Shown piece after piece: positions 1 to 10,893 of a stretch of DNA of 64,000 nt. This DNA comes from Pontibaca salina (GTDB lineage: Bacteria; Pseudomonadota; Alphaproteobacteria; Rhodobacterales; Rhodobacteraceae), in the NCBI RefSeq assembly GCF_016307205.1, contig NZ_JAEIJD010000005.1, positions 155,770-219,769 of the forward strand, read 5' to 3'. Each line of letters opens with the position of its first letter. Within the stretch, counting starts at the first letter, position 1. Below the pieces are notes generated by a model that did no database searches, had not been told where the DNA came from, and was given only the letters and a program-made list of their open reading frames with translations. The translations under genes and the position numbers were made by a program.

Positions 1-765
1 CATCCGGCGGGGCACGTCGTGGAAAAACGGCTGCACCTCGGCCGGGATGCCATGCGCGGCATAAGCGGCCGAAACCCGGTCGCCATCTTCGGCGCGGGCT
101 TGATGGGCGACGCGCAGATGCGCCCGCAGCGCGTCGGGCAGTGCGCCAATCGCATCGGGTACAATATCCGACAGGATGCGCGCGCCCTGACTGCCCCCCA
201 TGACCAATATCGACATCGGATAATCACCGGGCGGGATATAAGCAGCCCCGCCACGGGCGAGCACGGCGGCACGCACCGGGTTTCCGACCGGCACGCCATT
301 CGCGCCCTCGGGCAGGTCGGTCGGCCAAACGCCGCAAGCCACCTGTGCCACGCGCGGGGCGAATCTTTGGTTGACCCGGCCCAGCACGCCGTTCTGTTCG
401 TGAATCATGCGCGGCAGTTTCAGCAATCCCGCCGCCGACAGCGCCGGGATGCTGGGATAACCGCCAAATCCCACCACCACGGCCGGACGGTCGCGCCGCA
501 TCGACCAAGCCGCGCCTACCACGCCGGCGGCGATGCGCGGGACGACCAGCGCCTTGGCGGCCAATCCACCCCGCGCGAAGGTCGCGCTCTGCACCTCAGT
601 GATTTCTGTCGAATGGGGAAAACCGCCAGTATAACGGGCGCCGCGGGCATCCGTGGAAAGCCGTACGCGCCAGCCACGTTGCAGCATCGCCTCGGCCAAT
701 GCCTGCGCGGGGAACATATGGCCCCCGGTGCCGCCTGCTGCCATCATCAAAAGGGGAGGCTTCAT
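1..765 (-). CDS. murG: MurG, lipid II-forming GlcNAc transferase (3' end outside window)
   Basis: Transfers GlcNAc from UDP-GlcNAc to lipid I at the inner face of the cytoplasmic membrane, giving lipid II. Reading leftward from ATG 765 the frame stays open to base 1. The first 255 residues include the glycine-rich loop GGTGGH (residues 11-16), the later segment [13 protein letters not shown], the stretch [12 protein letters not shown], and the second-domain loop MGGSQGAR. The family is about 360 residues, so about 100 C-terminal residues lie outside. The start overlaps the ftsW stop as ATGA (762-765), so the two are likely translationally coupled in the dcw operon. Confidence 0.95.
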   Translation of the reverse strand, partial: MKPPLLMMAAGGTGGHMFPAQALAEAMLQRGWRVRLSTDARGARYTGGFPHSTEITEVQSATFARGGLAAKALVVPRIAAGVVGAAWSMRRDRPAVVVGFGGYPSIPALSAAGLLKLPRMIHEQNGVLGRVNQRFAPRVAQVACGVWPTDLPEGANGVPVGNPVRAAVLARGGAAYIPPGDYPMSILVMGGSQGARILSDIVPDAIGALPDALRAHLRVAHQARAEDGDRVSAAYAAHGIPAEVQPFFHDVPRRM

Positions 766-1928
766 CGTCCGCGCCCCCGGAGAAGATCGGCAATCTCGCC
801 TTGGGGACGGGTACGGGTGAAGGCCAGCAACATGCCCACTGCGATCCCCCCAGCGATCAGCGACGAACCGCCATAGCTGACAAAAGGCAGCGTCATACCC
901 TTGGCTGGCACCAGTCGCACCGCAACTGCCATATTGATCATCGCCTGCACGCCAAAAACCGCAGCAAGCCCCGTGCCGGCCAGTCGGATGAACGGATCGC
1001 GCTCGCGCATCAGCCGCAAGAACGAGCGCACCACCACGACCGTGTAGAGCGCAATCAGGATTAGGACCAGAACCAGCCCATATTCCTCAGCGGCAACGGC
1101 CACGATGAAATCCGTATGGGCATCGGGCAGCGACCATTTCACTTGCCCCTCGCCGACACCGACGCCAAACAAACCACCCTCACGGATCGCGTTGGTGGCA
1201 TAACCAAGCTGGGTGGTCGGATCCAGCTCGGGCGATAGGAAACCGTCAATGCGGCGCGCGAAATGCTCAGAGTTCGAATAGGCCAAGATGCCGGCCAGCA
1301 CTGCCATTCCGGCCATTCCCATCAATAATAGCATGGGCGCACCAGCCACGAAATACATCATCCCCCAGCCGAACAAGACCAGACATGCCTGTCCGAAATC
1401 GGGTTGCACCGCCAGCATCAACACGATCGCCACGCACAAGGCAAAGGACCAGATAGTGCCCGGTGGGCCGTTGATCTGCTGGCTGGCGGCCAACATCCAG
1501 GCGGCGGCAACCACGAAACCGGGTTTCAAAAACTCTGACGGCTGAACACTGGCAAAGCCCAGCGAATACCAGCGCATCGCGCCCTTGCCAAAATCGGTCC
1601 CGAAGAACGGCAGCAAGGCAAGCGCCACGAACGAAACCAGAAATCCCAGCACCGCCAACCGCCGGACCATCGTCGGCGACATCATCGAAGTCAGCAGCAT
1701 CGCCACCAGCGCCGCGCTGCCAAAAATCACCTGCCGTGTGACGTAATGGAACGGTGGAAACCCATTGCGCTCGGCCAAGGGAACCGAGGCCGCAAGCCCC
1801 AGCAAGAGACCGATCACGAACAGCAACAGCACACAGGACATCGACGTTTTATCAACCGTACGCCACCATTTTGGTAGAATCGGTTCGCCGCCCCGTTCAG
1901 GGACCGCGCCAAAAACCATCTCAGTCAT
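762..1928 (-). CDS. ftsW: FtsW, SEDS septal peptidoglycan polymerase
   Basis: Polytopic membrane glycosyltransferase of the SEDS family that polymerises lipid II at the septum with its partner FtsI, which is encoded upstream in this cluster. The 388 residues form about ten hydrophobic segments. Family signatures are QPSEFLKP in the first half and the C-terminal stretch [18 protein letters not shown] chose ATG 1928 (protein beginning MTEMVFG) because it fits the family N-terminus; an in-frame GTG at 1958 would add ten residues. The stop overlaps the murG start by four bases. Upstream lies a plus-strand gene, so ftsW and murG may have their own promoter. Confidence 0.95.
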   Translation of the reverse strand: MTEMVFGAVPERGGEPILPKWWRTVDKTSMSCVLLLFVIGLLLGLAASVPLAERNGFPPFHYVTRQVIFGSAALVAMLLTSMMSPTMVRRLAVLGFLVSFVALALLPFFGTDFGKGAMRWYSLGFASVQPSEFLKPGFVVAAAWMLAASQQINGPPGTIWSFALCVAIVLMLAVQPDFGQACLVLFGWGMMYFVAGAPMLLLMGMAGMAVLAGILAYSNSEHFARRIDGFLSPELDPTTQLGYATNAIREGGLFGVGVGEGQVKWSLPDAHTDFIVAVAAEEYGLVLVLILIALYTVVVVRSFLRLMRERDPFIRLAGTGLAAVFGVQAMINMAVAVRLVPAKGMTLPFVSYGGSSLIAGGIAVGMLLAFTRTRPQGEIADLLRGRGR

Positions 1929-2056
1929 GGTCGCCCGCCGTTTTGCTGCCTCGTTCACGCCCCTTTGTGGGGTCTACCCGTTACCCTACAGGTAAAACGG
2001 AGCTCAGACCAGTGTCTTCCTCTTGTCATTGGCAGCAATTCGCGCCAAGCGGCGTC

Positions 2057-3241
2057 ATGAAATTCGATACGGTCATCCTTGGCGCAGGCGCTGCCGGCCT
2101 GATGTGCGCGGCCCATGCCGGTGGGCGGACGCTGCTGATCGACCATGCTCGCAAACCCGGCGAAAAGATTCGCATTTCTGGCGGCGGCCGGTGCAATTTC
2201 ACCAATCTTTACACCGAGCCGGAAAATTTTCTGTCTACAAACCCGCATTTCGCCAAATCGGCTCTGGCGCGCTATAGCCAGTGGGATTTCATTGCTCTTG
2301 TCGAGCGCCATAAAATCGCCTGGCATGAGAAAAGCCTGGGACAGTTGTTCTGTGACGGGAAGTCGACCCAGATTGTTGCGATGTTGGTGGACGAGGCCCA
2401 CCGCGCGGGGGCCGACATATGGCTGCAAACCACCATACGCGAGGCTGCGCACTGCGGCGCGGGCTTTGCTCTGACGGTCGAGCGCGAAGGCGTCACCCAG
2501 CGGATCGAGGCCAATAATCTGGTGCTGGCAACTGGGGGCAAATCGATCCCGAAGATGGGCGCGACCGGGCTGGCTTATGATATCGCGCAACAATTCGGAC
2601 TGTCGCTGACCGAAACCCGCCCGGCGCTGGTGCCTTTCACCTTTCCCGAAGGGCGCTTTGCGGCGCTTTCCGGCGTATCCCTGCCGGTGCGTGTGGTCAG
2701 TGCGCGCACCAGCTTCGAGGAGGCGCTGCTGTTTACCCACCGCGGGCTGTCCGGGCCGGCGATCTTGCAGATCAGTTCTTATTGGCGCGAGGGCGAGGCG
2801 ATCTCGGTCGATCTTGCCTCCGGGCTTGATCTTTTCGCCCGTCTGCGCGCGCAACGGCAGCGCGCCGGACGCCGCACCCTGAAAACGGTACTGGGACAAG
2901 CCATGCCGACCCGGCTGGTTGATCACCTGAGCGCCGATCTGAACCTCGATGCGCGGCTTGCCGATCAATCGGACAAGGCTTTGCAATCATTGTGTGATGC
3001 GCTGAGCAATTGGCGGCTGACACCATCGGGCACCGAAGGCTATCGCACCGCCGAGGTGACGTTGGGCGGGATCGACACCGACGGGCTGTCTTCGGCCACG
3101 ATGGAGGCAAAGACGTGTCCGGGGCTGTTTGCCATTGGCGAGGCGGTGGACGTCACCGGCTGGCTGGGTGGCTATAACTTTCAATGGGCATGGGCCTCGG
3201 GACATGCAGCCGGACAGGCCATCAAGGCGCGCAAGGGTTAG
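2057..3241 (+). CDS. NAD(P)/FAD-dependent oxidoreductase, HI0933/YhiN (BaiN-like) family
   Basis: A flavoprotein of 394 residues whose physiological substrate is unknown for most members. It begins with a Rossmann FAD-binding loop, GAGAAGL (residues 9-15), followed by the family hallmark GGGRCNFTN near residue 50, LATGGKSIPKMGATG in the middle, and a C-terminal FAIGEAVDVTGWLGGYNFQWAWASG that completes the FAD site. I took ATG 2057 as the start because it places the FAD loop at the N-terminus as in the family; the frame is open much further upstream, but that part lies antisense to ftsW. It sits on the strand opposite the dcw genes and ends 9 bases from the convergent murD stop. Confidence 0.9.
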   Translation: MKFDTVILGAGAAGLMCAAHAGGRTLLIDHARKPGEKIRISGGGRCNFTNLYTEPENFLSTNPHFAKSALARYSQWDFIALVERHKIAWHEKSLGQLFCDGKSTQIVAMLVDEAHRAGADIWLQTTIREAAHCGAGFALTVEREGVTQRIEANNLVLATGGKSIPKMGATGLAYDIAQQFGLSLTETRPALVPFTFPEGRFAALSGVSLPVRVVSARTSFEEALLFTHRGLSGPAILQISSYWREGEAISVDLASGLDLFARLRAQRQRAGRRTLKTVLGQAMPTRLVDHLSADLNLDARLADQSDKALQSLCDALSNWRLTPSGTEGYRTAEVTLGGIDTDGLSSATMEAKTCPGLFAIGEAVDVTGWLGGYNFQWAWASGHAAGQAIKARKG

Positions 3242-3250
3242 GCGCGCCGT

Positions 3251-4645
3251 TCAGAGCTGTTTAAGCACTTGTTCGGTGAAATCCGTGCCGCGCTGCTCGA
3301 AATTGTCGTATTGGTCGAAACTGGCGGCAGCAGGGGCAAGTAGGACCGTGTCACCGGGCTCGGCCTCCGTCACGGCGCGGGCAACGGCGGTGGCCATATC
3401 GGTGCAAATCTCGGACTCCACATCCAGTTGCAGAGCGAAAGCCGCGGCCTCGCGGCCAATGACATAAGCCTTGGCCACCGCCCCGGTCAAACCACGCAGA
3501 GCCTCAAGCCCGCCTTCTTTCTCCAACCCACCACAGATCCAGCGGATGCGCGGGAATGCGGCCAACGCCTTGGCAGCGCTGTCCACGTTCGTGGCCTTGG
3601 AATCGTTGACATAAGTCACGCCCTCCGCCGTCGCCACAATCTGGCTGCGATGGGGCAGGCCGGGATATGAGTGCAACGCGCCTTCGATCACACGTGGGGC
3701 CAGCCCGAGACTGCGCGCGACCGCATAGGCGGCACAGGCGTTCTGGTGATTATGCGCACCCGGCAAGCCACTGACCGAGCGCAAGTCGATCGAAGCGACC
3801 TGCTTGCCTTTGCGGTATTCTGCCAGAAATCCCTTGCGCGCAAATACCTGCCAGCCCGGCCCGGTCAATTTACGCGTAACCGAGACGCGAATAACGCGGT
3901 CGTCGGCAGCAGCCTCGGCCATCTGGCCGGCCAGAAACAACCCTTCAGGCTCATCCACGCCGATCACAGCGCGATCGGGGCCGCCCTCAGCGAATAGGCG
4001 GCGCTTGGCGGCGAAATAGCCCCCCTGCCCGGCATGGCGGTCAAGATGATCGGGGCTGAGATTGGTGAAAACGGCGATGTCCGGCGTCAACGCGCGGGCC
4101 AGATCAGTCTGATAACTGCTAAGCTCCAGCACCACCACATCACCATCGCCCGGCGGGTCGATATCCAAAACACCGCGCCCGATATTGCCCGCCAGTTGAG
4201 ACCTGCGGCCAGTGGCGGTGAGGATATGGTGGATCAGCGCAGCAGTGGTCGACTTTCCGTTCGAACCGGTCACCGCAACGACACGCGGCGCGATCTCGTA
4301 GCCTTGCCAATCTGACGTGGCGAGCGAGCGGAAAAACAGACCGATATCATTGTCGACCGGAATACCCGCCGCCAGCGCGGCGGCCACCACCGGATTGGGC
4401 GACGGATAGAGGTGCGGGATGCCAGGGCTGACGATCAGCGCCGCCACATTGTCAAGCGCACCGGGCTGCAAGAGGTCGGCACAGGTGAAGCCTTCGGCCT
4501 GGGCGGCTTCGCGGGCGGCTGGATTATCGTCCCAACAGAGCGCTTCTGCGCCCCCGGCTCGCAGGCTTCGTGCCGCCGAAAGCCCCGAGCGGCCCAGCCC
4601 GAGAACGGCGACGCGCGCGCCGGTATGGCCGCGAACGGGGATCAT
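3251..4645 (-). CDS. murD: MurD, UDP-MurNAc-L-Ala:D-Glu ligase
   Basis: Cytoplasmic ATP-dependent ligase that adds D-glutamate to UDP-MurNAc-L-alanine. The protein has 464 residues, normal for the family. It shows an N-terminal UDP-binding Rossmann segment ([14 protein letters not shown], about residues 12-25), the ATP loop TGSNGKST at 126-133, and the conserved late stretch [22 protein letters not shown] (given here only as a landmark near residue 315). I chose ATG 4645; the frame continues upstream to 4762 but would overlap mraY. No strong ribosome binding site is visible. The gene ends just before the convergent flavoprotein gene. Confidence 0.94.
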   Translation of the reverse strand: MIPVRGHTGARVAVLGLGRSGLSAARSLRAGGAEALCWDDNPAAREAAQAEGFTCADLLQPGALDNVAALIVSPGIPHLYPSPNPVVAAALAAGIPVDNDIGLFFRSLATSDWQGYEIAPRVVAVTGSNGKSTTAALIHHILTATGRRSQLAGNIGRGVLDIDPPGDGDVVVLELSSYQTDLARALTPDIAVFTNLSPDHLDRHAGQGGYFAAKRRLFAEGGPDRAVIGVDEPEGLFLAGQMAEAAADDRVIRVSVTRKLTGPGWQVFARKGFLAEYRKGKQVASIDLRSVSGLPGAHNHQNACAAYAVARSLGLAPRVIEGALHSYPGLPHRSQIVATAEGVTYVNDSKATNVDSAAKALAAFPRIRWICGGLEKEGGLEALRGLTGAVAKAYVIGREAAAFALQLDVESEICTDMATAVARAVTEAEPGDTVLLAPAAASFDQYDNFEQRGTDFTEQVLKQL

Positions 4646-4733
4646 GATGCGTGTCGCACAGGCTGCGGCCCCGGACGGCCTGTAGCGGTATCCGGCAAAA
4701 TAGTGGCCGGTAATGGCAAGACGGGAATGAACA

Positions 4734-5816
4734 TCAGCGGACCTTGAGTGTGGCGAGGCCAACCAACGCGAGGATCAGAGAGATAATCCAGAAACGGATC
4801 ACGATGGTGGATTCGGCCCAGCCCTTTTTCTCGTAATGGTGGTGGATTGGCGCCATCAGAAAGACCCGTCGTCCGGTCCGCTTGAAATAAAGCACCTGAA
4901 TGATAACCGACAGGGCTTCGACGACAAATAGGCCACCGACCACGGCCAGCACCAGTTCGTGTTTGGTGACGATCGCAATCGCACCCAGCGCGCCGCCCAG
5001 CGCAAGACTGCCAGTGTCACCCATGAAAACTGCCGCCGGGGGGGCATTGTACCACAAAAACCCCAGCCCGCCGCCGAACAGGGCCGCAGTGAAGACCAGG
5101 ATCTCGCCAGAGCCGGGGACGTAATGCACATCGAGATATTCGGTGAAATCGACCCGCCCGACCGCATAGGCAATGACCCCAAGGGTGGAAGCGGCAATCA
5201 TCACCGGCATGATCGCCAGCCCATCCAGCCCGTCAGTGAGGTTCACCGCGTTCGCGGCCCCGACGATCACACAAATAGCGAAGGGAATATAGAACCAGCC
5301 CAGATTGATCAGCACATCCTTGAACACTGGCACCGCCAATCGGCCTTGCAGGTCGGCGGGATGAAAATACGTCGCCGAGAGCGCCGCAATAACCGCAACC
5401 AAGATGCCCAAGGCCAAGCGCAGCTTGCCCGGCACGCCCTTTGTGTTCTGCTTGCTGACTTTCGCGTAATCATCGGCCAAGCCGATCAAGCCGAAACTGA
5501 TCGTGACAAACAGGATCAGCCAGATGAACGGGTTATCCAGACGTGCCCAAAACAGGGTTGCCGTAATCAGCGCGCCGACGATCAACAGACCACCCATTGT
5601 GGGTGTGCCCGCCTTTGCCAGATGCCCTTCGGGGCCATCGCTGCGGATCGGCTGGCCCTTGCCCTGACGCTTCCGCAGCACCGCGATCAGCGGACGTCCG
5701 AACACAAACCCGAAAACGAGCGCGGTCAGGAACGCGCCTCCGGCGCGGAAGGTGATATAGCGGAACAGGTTGAAAATATCGCCGCCATCCGACAATAGCG
5801 TCAGCCAGTAAAGCAT
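4734..5816 (-). CDS. mraY: MraY, phospho-MurNAc-pentapeptide transferase
   Basis: Integral membrane enzyme that moves phospho-MurNAc-pentapeptide onto undecaprenyl phosphate to give lipid I, the substrate of MurG. It has 360 residues and about ten hydrophobic segments. Catalytic and Mg-binding signatures are DDYAK at 115-119, NLTDGLDGL in the middle and PIHHHYE on the last cytoplasmic loop. It lies 11 bases downstream of murF in the same transcription unit and 88 bases upstream of the murD start. Confidence 0.97.
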   Translation of the reverse strand: MLYWLTLLSDGGDIFNLFRYITFRAGGAFLTALVFGFVFGRPLIAVLRKRQGKGQPIRSDGPEGHLAKAGTPTMGGLLIVGALITATLFWARLDNPFIWLILFVTISFGLIGLADDYAKVSKQNTKGVPGKLRLALGILVAVIAALSATYFHPADLQGRLAVPVFKDVLINLGWFYIPFAICVIVGAANAVNLTDGLDGLAIMPVMIAASTLGVIAYAVGRVDFTEYLDVHYVPGSGEILVFTAALFGGGLGFLWYNAPPAAVFMGDTGSLALGGALGAIAIVTKHELVLAVVGGLFVVEALSVIIQVLYFKRTGRRVFLMAPIHHHYEKKGWAESTIVIRFWIISLILALVGLATLKVR

Positions 5817-5827
5817 GTCAGATGGTC

Positions 5828-7252
5828 CTACTCATCAATCCGTGGTGTAAAATTGCGCTCGCAATGGCCCATTTTGCGTATTGCGTCAACGATCCGTGCC
5901 AAATCCATGCTGAGTGACCCCTTGATCAAGACCAAATCTCCGGGCGCGATATGATGGCGTAAATTGGCCGCCAAGTCGGCGCTGGTCTCGGTGCAGTCGC
6001 CACGTTTTGCGGCCGGCAAGGCCACGTGCAAAGCGCGCATCAGCGGGCCGACACAATGGACGGTGTCAATTCGCTCGAAGGCCGGGAGCTCGGCCAGTGC
6101 GGCATGCATCGCGCAAGCCTCAGGGCCAAGTTCTTTCATGTCTCCCAAAATGGCGATGCGTCGACCGCCCGGCGGGCTTCCTTCAGACAGGACGTCGAGC
6201 GCAGCCGTCATCGATCCGGGATTGGCGTTGTAGGAATCATCGATCAGATCGATTATCTGATCTGTCTGCACGGGATCCAACCATACGGTTTCGCGCGTCC
6301 CGCGACCCGCAAACGGCACCCAACGGCCAAGGCTGTGCGCCGCCAGAGCAGGGTCACAATCAAGCGCGCCCACAGCCGCCAATGCCCCAAGGCCGTTCAG
6401 GGCGAAATGCCGCCCCGGACTGGCGATGCGGAACAAGAATGGTGCGCCCATCGCGCGGGCGCGGACCACCGTCACATTGTCCTGCACCACCGCATCAAGC
6501 AATCGATAGTCCTGCGCAGTTTCTCCGAAATCGACAGCTTGCACCCGCAACCGCTCTGCCTGAGCCTGTAAGATTGCGGATTGCGGTATATCCGCATTCA
6601 GGATCGCGATACCGCCCGGCTCCAGCCCCTCCATGATCGCTGCTTTTTCCTGTGCGATCGCGTCGATATTGTCGAACGCTTCTAGATGGGCGGCAAGAAC
6701 GGTGGTGATCAAAGCCACATGGGGGCGGGCCTGACGCGCCAGCGGGCCGATCTCGCCGGGATGGTTCATGCCGATCTCGATCACCGCGAATTCTGTGTCG
6801 CGCGGCATCCGCGCCAGAGTTAGGGGTACCCCCCAATGGTTGTTATAGCTTGCGACGCTGGCATGGGTGCGCCCCTGATCGCCGAGGATGCAAGCCAACA
6901 TTTCCTTGGTCGAGGTCTTGCCAACGCTGCCGGTGACCGTGATCACGCGGGCATGGCTACGGGCACGTCCAGCGCGCCCCAGCGCCTCAAGCGCGGCCTG
7001 CACGTCATCGACCAGCAGCAACGGTGCATCCGCAGCGACACCGTCGGGCCGATGGTCAACCAGCGCGGCGGCAGCGCCCTTTTCCAGCGCCTGCGCGACG
7101 AAATCATGCCCATCGCGCGCCGCCTTGAGCGCCACGAACAGCTCGCCCGGCACCAAGGTGCGGGTGTCGATAGAGACGCCACTGGCGGTCCAATCGCCAT
7201 GGGCACACCCTCCGGTCGCAGTGGCGGCCTCTTCGGCGGTCCAAAGGGTCAT
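5828..7252 (-). CDS. murF: MurF, UDP-MurNAc-tripeptide:D-Ala-D-Ala ligase
   Basis: Adds the D-alanyl-D-alanine dipeptide to UDP-MurNAc-tripeptide in the cytoplasm, completing the pentapeptide precursor. The 474-residue protein carries the Mur ligase ATP loop [10 protein letters not shown] at about 107-116, the [14 protein letters not shown] segment, and [11 protein letters not shown] in the C-terminal half. Its ATG overlaps the murE stop (7249-7252, ATGA), indicating coupled translation. The last residues (FTPRIDE) run up to within 11 bases of mraY. Confidence 0.96.
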   Translation of the reverse strand: MTLWTAEEAATATGGCAHGDWTASGVSIDTRTLVPGELFVALKAARDGHDFVAQALEKGAAAALVDHRPDGVAADAPLLLVDDVQAALEALGRAGRARSHARVITVTGSVGKTSTKEMLACILGDQGRTHASVASYNNHWGVPLTLARMPRDTEFAVIEIGMNHPGEIGPLARQARPHVALITTVLAAHLEAFDNIDAIAQEKAAIMEGLEPGGIAILNADIPQSAILQAQAERLRVQAVDFGETAQDYRLLDAVVQDNVTVVRARAMGAPFLFRIASPGRHFALNGLGALAAVGALDCDPALAAHSLGRWVPFAGRGTRETVWLDPVQTDQIIDLIDDSYNANPGSMTAALDVLSEGSPPGGRRIAILGDMKELGPEACAMHAALAELPAFERIDTVHCVGPLMRALHVALPAAKRGDCTETSADLAANLRHHIAPGDLVLIKGSLSMDLARIVDAIRKMGHCERNFTPRIDE

Positions 7253-8730
7253 GGCATCTTTCCATCAAGCGCAGCAACCGCGACGCTGGCCTGTTCTGCG
7301 TCGTCAAAGGGCAAGATGTCGTCGCCGACGATTTGCCCGCTCTCGTGCCCCTTGCCAGCGATCAGCAACGCATCGCCGGGTCCGAGCGCATCGACACCCC
7401 TTAGAATCGCCTCGGCACGGTCGCCGATTTCGCTGGCATCGGGCGCGCCCTGCATCACTGCGGCCCGAATCTTCGCGGGGTTCTCGGTGCGAGGATTGTC
7501 ATCGGTGACGGTCACCAGATCGGCATTTTCCGCGGCCGCCTGCCCCATCAGCGGGCGCTTTCCCGCATCCCGGTCGCCCCCCGCGCCGACAATCGCGATC
7601 AGTCGGCCCATGACATGCGGTCGCAGCGCACGCAGCGCGGTTCCCACCGCATCGGGTGTATGGGCGTAATCCACGAACACCGCCGCGCCATTGGCACGCG
7701 TCGCAGCCAGTTGCATCCGGCCCCGCACAGTGGTGAGCTCGGGCAGCGTGCGGAATACCTCTTCCGGCGTTTCGCCGCTGGCGATGGCCAGACCACAGGC
7801 CAGCAGCACATTTTCCGCTTGAAAGCCACCGATCAGGTTCAGCCGTGTCTGCACCGGCGTCCCATTCCAAGAAAATCGCAGATCCTGTCCGGTAGGGTCA
7901 AAACGCTGCGCCAGCAGATCCAGATCGCCCCGTCCCTTGCCAATCGTCAGCACACGTTGCCCGCGCGCTGCGGCAATGGCCCGCATTTCCGCGCCGCGCT
8001 CGCCCTCAAGATTGATCACGGCTGTGCCATCCTCGGGCAGAACGCGGCGGAACAGTCCGGCCTTGGCGGCGAAGTATTCGTCAAAGCTGGCGTGATAATC
8101 TAGATGATCCTGCGAAAAGTTGCTGAACCCCGCCGCAACCAATTGCACCCCGTCAAGCCGGTGCTGCTTGAGCCCGTGACTGGACGCCTCCATCGCGCCA
8201 TGGGTGATACCTGCGGCTGCGGCCTGTGCCAGAATGTTGTGCAAGGTAATCGGCTCGGGCGTTGTGTGCGACAGCGGCGCGGTCCAGGCGCCCTCGACAC
8301 CGGTCGTGCCAATATTGATTGCCTCGCGCCCCAGCCCAATCCAAATCTGGCGCAGGAACGCCGTGACCGACGTCTTCCCATTGGTACCAGTCACCGCAAC
8401 CATCGTGGCGGGCTGCGCGCCGAACCACAGTGCTGCGGTAAAAGCCAGCGCCTGTCGCGGGTGGTCGGTCACGATCAGCGCCGCATCTGAGGCAGCCAGT
8501 TGCGATTCGGCCAAACGCGCGCCGGTCTGGTCGGTCAGGATCGCCGCCGCGCCCATACGCAATGCGTACTGGATAAAACTGCCGCCATGGACCCGCGTGC
8601 CGGGCAACGCCGCAAACAGAAACCCTTGGCGCACCTCGCGGCTGTCCACCGCCAGCCCGGTGATCAGCGGATCGCGTCCGCCCCTTGCCGTCAGCGCCAA
8701 CTGGCTAAGTGGTTTCCCCGGTATATCCAT
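7249..8730 (-). CDS. murE: MurE, UDP-MurNAc-dipeptide:meso-diaminopimelate ligase
   Basis: Adds the third amino acid to the peptidoglycan precursor. The 493-residue protein has the ATP loop TGTNGKTS at 114-121, the HTTPEP segment that contacts the nucleotide precursor, and DDNPRTENP in the C-terminal domain. The DNPR motif is the established mark of enzymes specific for meso-diaminopimelate rather than lysine, as expected for a Gram-negative. ATG 8730 lies 28 bases after the ftsI stop; the gene overlaps murF downstream. Confidence 0.96.
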   Translation of the reverse strand: MDIPGKPLSQLALTARGGRDPLITGLAVDSREVRQGFLFAALPGTRVHGGSFIQYALRMGAAAILTDQTGARLAESQLAASDAALIVTDHPRQALAFTAALWFGAQPATMVAVTGTNGKTSVTAFLRQIWIGLGREAINIGTTGVEGAWTAPLSHTTPEPITLHNILAQAAAAGITHGAMEASSHGLKQHRLDGVQLVAAGFSNFSQDHLDYHASFDEYFAAKAGLFRRVLPEDGTAVINLEGERGAEMRAIAAARGQRVLTIGKGRGDLDLLAQRFDPTGQDLRFSWNGTPVQTRLNLIGGFQAENVLLACGLAIASGETPEEVFRTLPELTTVRGRMQLAATRANGAAVFVDYAHTPDAVGTALRALRPHVMGRLIAIVGAGGDRDAGKRPLMGQAAAENADLVTVTDDNPRTENPAKIRAAVMQGAPDASEIGDRAEAILRGVDALGPGDALLIAGKGHESGQIVGDDILPFDDAEQASVAVAALDGKMP

Positions 8731-8758
8731 CTGCCGCCCGTCCGTTATGCTGTGCCCC

Positions 8759-10543
8759 CTACTGGGACGCCAGCGTTATAGCAGCGCCTTTGGCCGGTTC
8801 AAAGGAGGGACGCAACCCCAGAAGCGGCGCAACGCGGCGGATCATTTCTGCCGCGACCGGCACAGCGGTCCAGCCGGCGGTGCGGCGAGGTTTGTCGCCG
8901 GTGTTTTCCGACGGTTCGTCCAAGGTGACCACCAATACGTATTTTGGATCATGTGCCGGAAAAATGCTGGCAAATGTCGCAATCACCTTCTCGTCATAAT
9001 ACCCACCGCGCGGTTTGGGCTTATCCGCCGTGCCGGTCTTTCCGCCGACCGCATAGCCCGGGACCTCGCCAAAACTGGCGGTTCCTTCGCTGACGACCAG
9101 ACGCAGCATATTGCGCGCTTGCGCGGCGGCTTGCGCCGACAGCACGCGGGGGCCGTGCTGGGGTCCGCTGCGCTTTAAAACCGTAGGACTGACGTAATGA
9201 CCGCCATTTGCAATCGCCGCATATCCCGCCGCCAGATGCATCGGACTGGTCGACAGGCCGTGTCCATAGGAGATCGTCATAGTGGACAGCTCGGACCAAT
9301 TGGCGGGCAACAACGGCTTGCCGCCTTGCGCCTCGACGATCTCGAACGGGGTCGCATCGAGCATCCCCAGAGAGTCGAGAAACGCCCTCTGCTGTTCGGC
9401 GCCGATTTGCTGGGCAATCCGCGCGGTTCCGATGTTCGATGATTTCACGATGACGTTCGTCACCGTCATCTCGTTGCCGTAGTTCCGATAATCGGTGATG
9501 CGGAACCGTCCCCAGCGCAGCGGACCCCGCGTGTCGATCACCGTATGCGGCGTGATCAGCCCCAGATCCAGCGCCTGCGCAATGGCGAAGATCTTAAAGG
9601 TGGAGCCCAATTCATAGACCCCTTGTACCGCCCGGTTGAACAGCGGGCTAACCGAGGGATCGAACCCGCTGGTGGGCGGACGGGGGCGATCATTGGGATC
9701 GAAATCAGGCAACGACACCACCGAGATCACTTCCCCGGTATGAACATCCATCAGGATTGATGTCGCGCCTTTGGCATTCATCAGCTTCATGCCGCCGTAA
9801 AGCACCCGTTCGGCCGCCGCCTGCACAGTCAGGTCGAGCGACAGCTGCAGCGGCTTGTTGCCATTGGCCGGATCGCGCAGATAATCGTCGAACTGACGCT
9901 CCACACCCGCCACCCCGATCACCTCGGCAGCGCTTACACCTTCCTTGCCGAAAGACGCGCCACCAAGCACATGCGCTGCCAGACTGCCATTGGGGTATAG
10001 GCGCATCTCACGCGGGCCGAACAGCAACCCCGGATCGCCCAGATCGTGCACCGCCTGTTTTTGTTCGGGGCTGATCTTCCTCTTGATCCAGAGGAATTTA
10101 CGCTTGCCGGTAAAATCCCTGATCAAGCGCCCTTTGTCGAGATCTGGAAAGATTTCAACCAACCCTTCGGCAGCGGCGATCGGGTCGATCATCTGGGGGG
10201 GCTGCGCGTACAGGGAATGGGTTTCAAAATTGGTAGCGAGAATCCGGCCTTGCCGGTCCACGATATCGGCGCGCTGCATGGCGATGGCGGTATCCACAAA
10301 GCTGACTGCAGGCTCGGACGGCTCAGAAGTCGCCAGCATGCCCATCCGCGCCCCAACCGTTACGAAGGCCGCGAAAAAGAAAACGCCCAGCACCAGCAAG
10401 CGCCCCTCGGCGCGGGCGCGGGCGCGGTCCTGCATGTTTTTATGCCGGCGCCGGATATTCTCGCGCTCGATCGCTTTGGGGTTTTCACCCTTATCGCGGG
10501 CCGAAATGATACGCGCCAAGGGACGCAGCGGAGTGCGGATCAT
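8759..10543 (-). CDS. ftsI: FtsI/PBP3, septal peptidoglycan transpeptidase
   Basis: Division-specific class B penicillin-binding protein that cross-links septal peptidoglycan together with FtsW. The 594 residues comprise a short cytoplasmic basic tail, one membrane anchor (about 48-66), a PBP dimerisation domain and a transpeptidase domain with all three catalytic motifs: STFK (nucleophile Ser 314), SSN (368-370) and KTG (502-504). The start overlaps the ftsL stop by four bases (10540-10543). Confidence 0.96.
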   Translation of the reverse strand: MIRTPLRPLARIISARDKGENPKAIERENIRRRHKNMQDRARARAEGRLLVLGVFFFAAFVTVGARMGMLATSEPSEPAVSFVDTAIAMQRADIVDRQGRILATNFETHSLYAQPPQMIDPIAAAEGLVEIFPDLDKGRLIRDFTGKRKFLWIKRKISPEQKQAVHDLGDPGLLFGPREMRLYPNGSLAAHVLGGASFGKEGVSAAEVIGVAGVERQFDDYLRDPANGNKPLQLSLDLTVQAAAERVLYGGMKLMNAKGATSILMDVHTGEVISVVSLPDFDPNDRPRPPTSGFDPSVSPLFNRAVQGVYELGSTFKIFAIAQALDLGLITPHTVIDTRGPLRWGRFRITDYRNYGNEMTVTNVIVKSSNIGTARIAQQIGAEQQRAFLDSLGMLDATPFEIVEAQGGKPLLPANWSELSTMTISYGHGLSTSPMHLAAGYAAIANGGHYVSPTVLKRSGPQHGPRVLSAQAAAQARNMLRLVVSEGTASFGEVPGYAVGGKTGTADKPKPRGGYYDEKVIATFASIFPAHDPKYVLVVTLDEPSENTGDKPRRTAGWTAVPVAAEMIRRVAPLLGLRPSFEPAKGAAITLASQ

Positions 10544-10893
10544 GGATCGCTCTCGTGATCTGGCATGCTAAAAACATCGATTGACGCAACATCCGGCAAG
10601 GGCGGGTCGGGCGGATAGCTGACCTCGTCCACGCGGCCGAACTGCTCAGGAGCCAGCGGCAAAAGGCCCAGCCTGTCAAAATTGATCTCGGCCAACTCCA
10701 TGAGGCGGTTTGGTCGGTTCAGATAGGCCCATTCGGCACGCAGCACGCTCATGCGGACCTGCGCCGCACCGATCTGGCGTTGCAGGGTGCGCGTTTCACG
10801 CAGCGCCTGTTGGGTGGCGTAATTCTCGCGATAGGCCCAGAAGGCCAGCGCGAACACCGCCAACGCGGTCAGCACATAAAACGCCGCCCTCAT
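10540..10893 (-). CDS. ftsL: FtsL-like division protein
   Basis: Small bitopic division protein of 117 residues. A hydrophobic segment at about residues 5-20 is followed by a helical, coiled-coil-prone stretch (roughly 25-75) rich in Arg, Gln, Leu and Glu. FtsL sequences are poorly conserved, so the call rests mainly on topology and position: between rsmH and ftsI, overlapping both by four bases. The periplasmic coiled coil of FtsL normally pairs with FtsB to activate FtsWI. Confidence 0.85.
   Translation of the reverse strand: MRAAFYVLTALAVFALAFWAYRENYATQQALRETRTLQRQIGAAQVRMSVLRAEWAYLNRPNRLMELAEINFDRLGLLPLAPEQFGRVDEVSYPPDPPLPDVASIDVFSMPDHESDP

Noticed and set aside
1754..2056. Upstream extension of the flavoprotein frame
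   Set aside because: It runs antisense through ftsW and its promoter; the FAD loop belongs at the N-terminus, so ATG 2057 fits.
4959..5798. 279-codon plus-strand frame
   Set aside because: Antisense shadow of mraY with Gln/Arg/Asp-rich composition and no domain.
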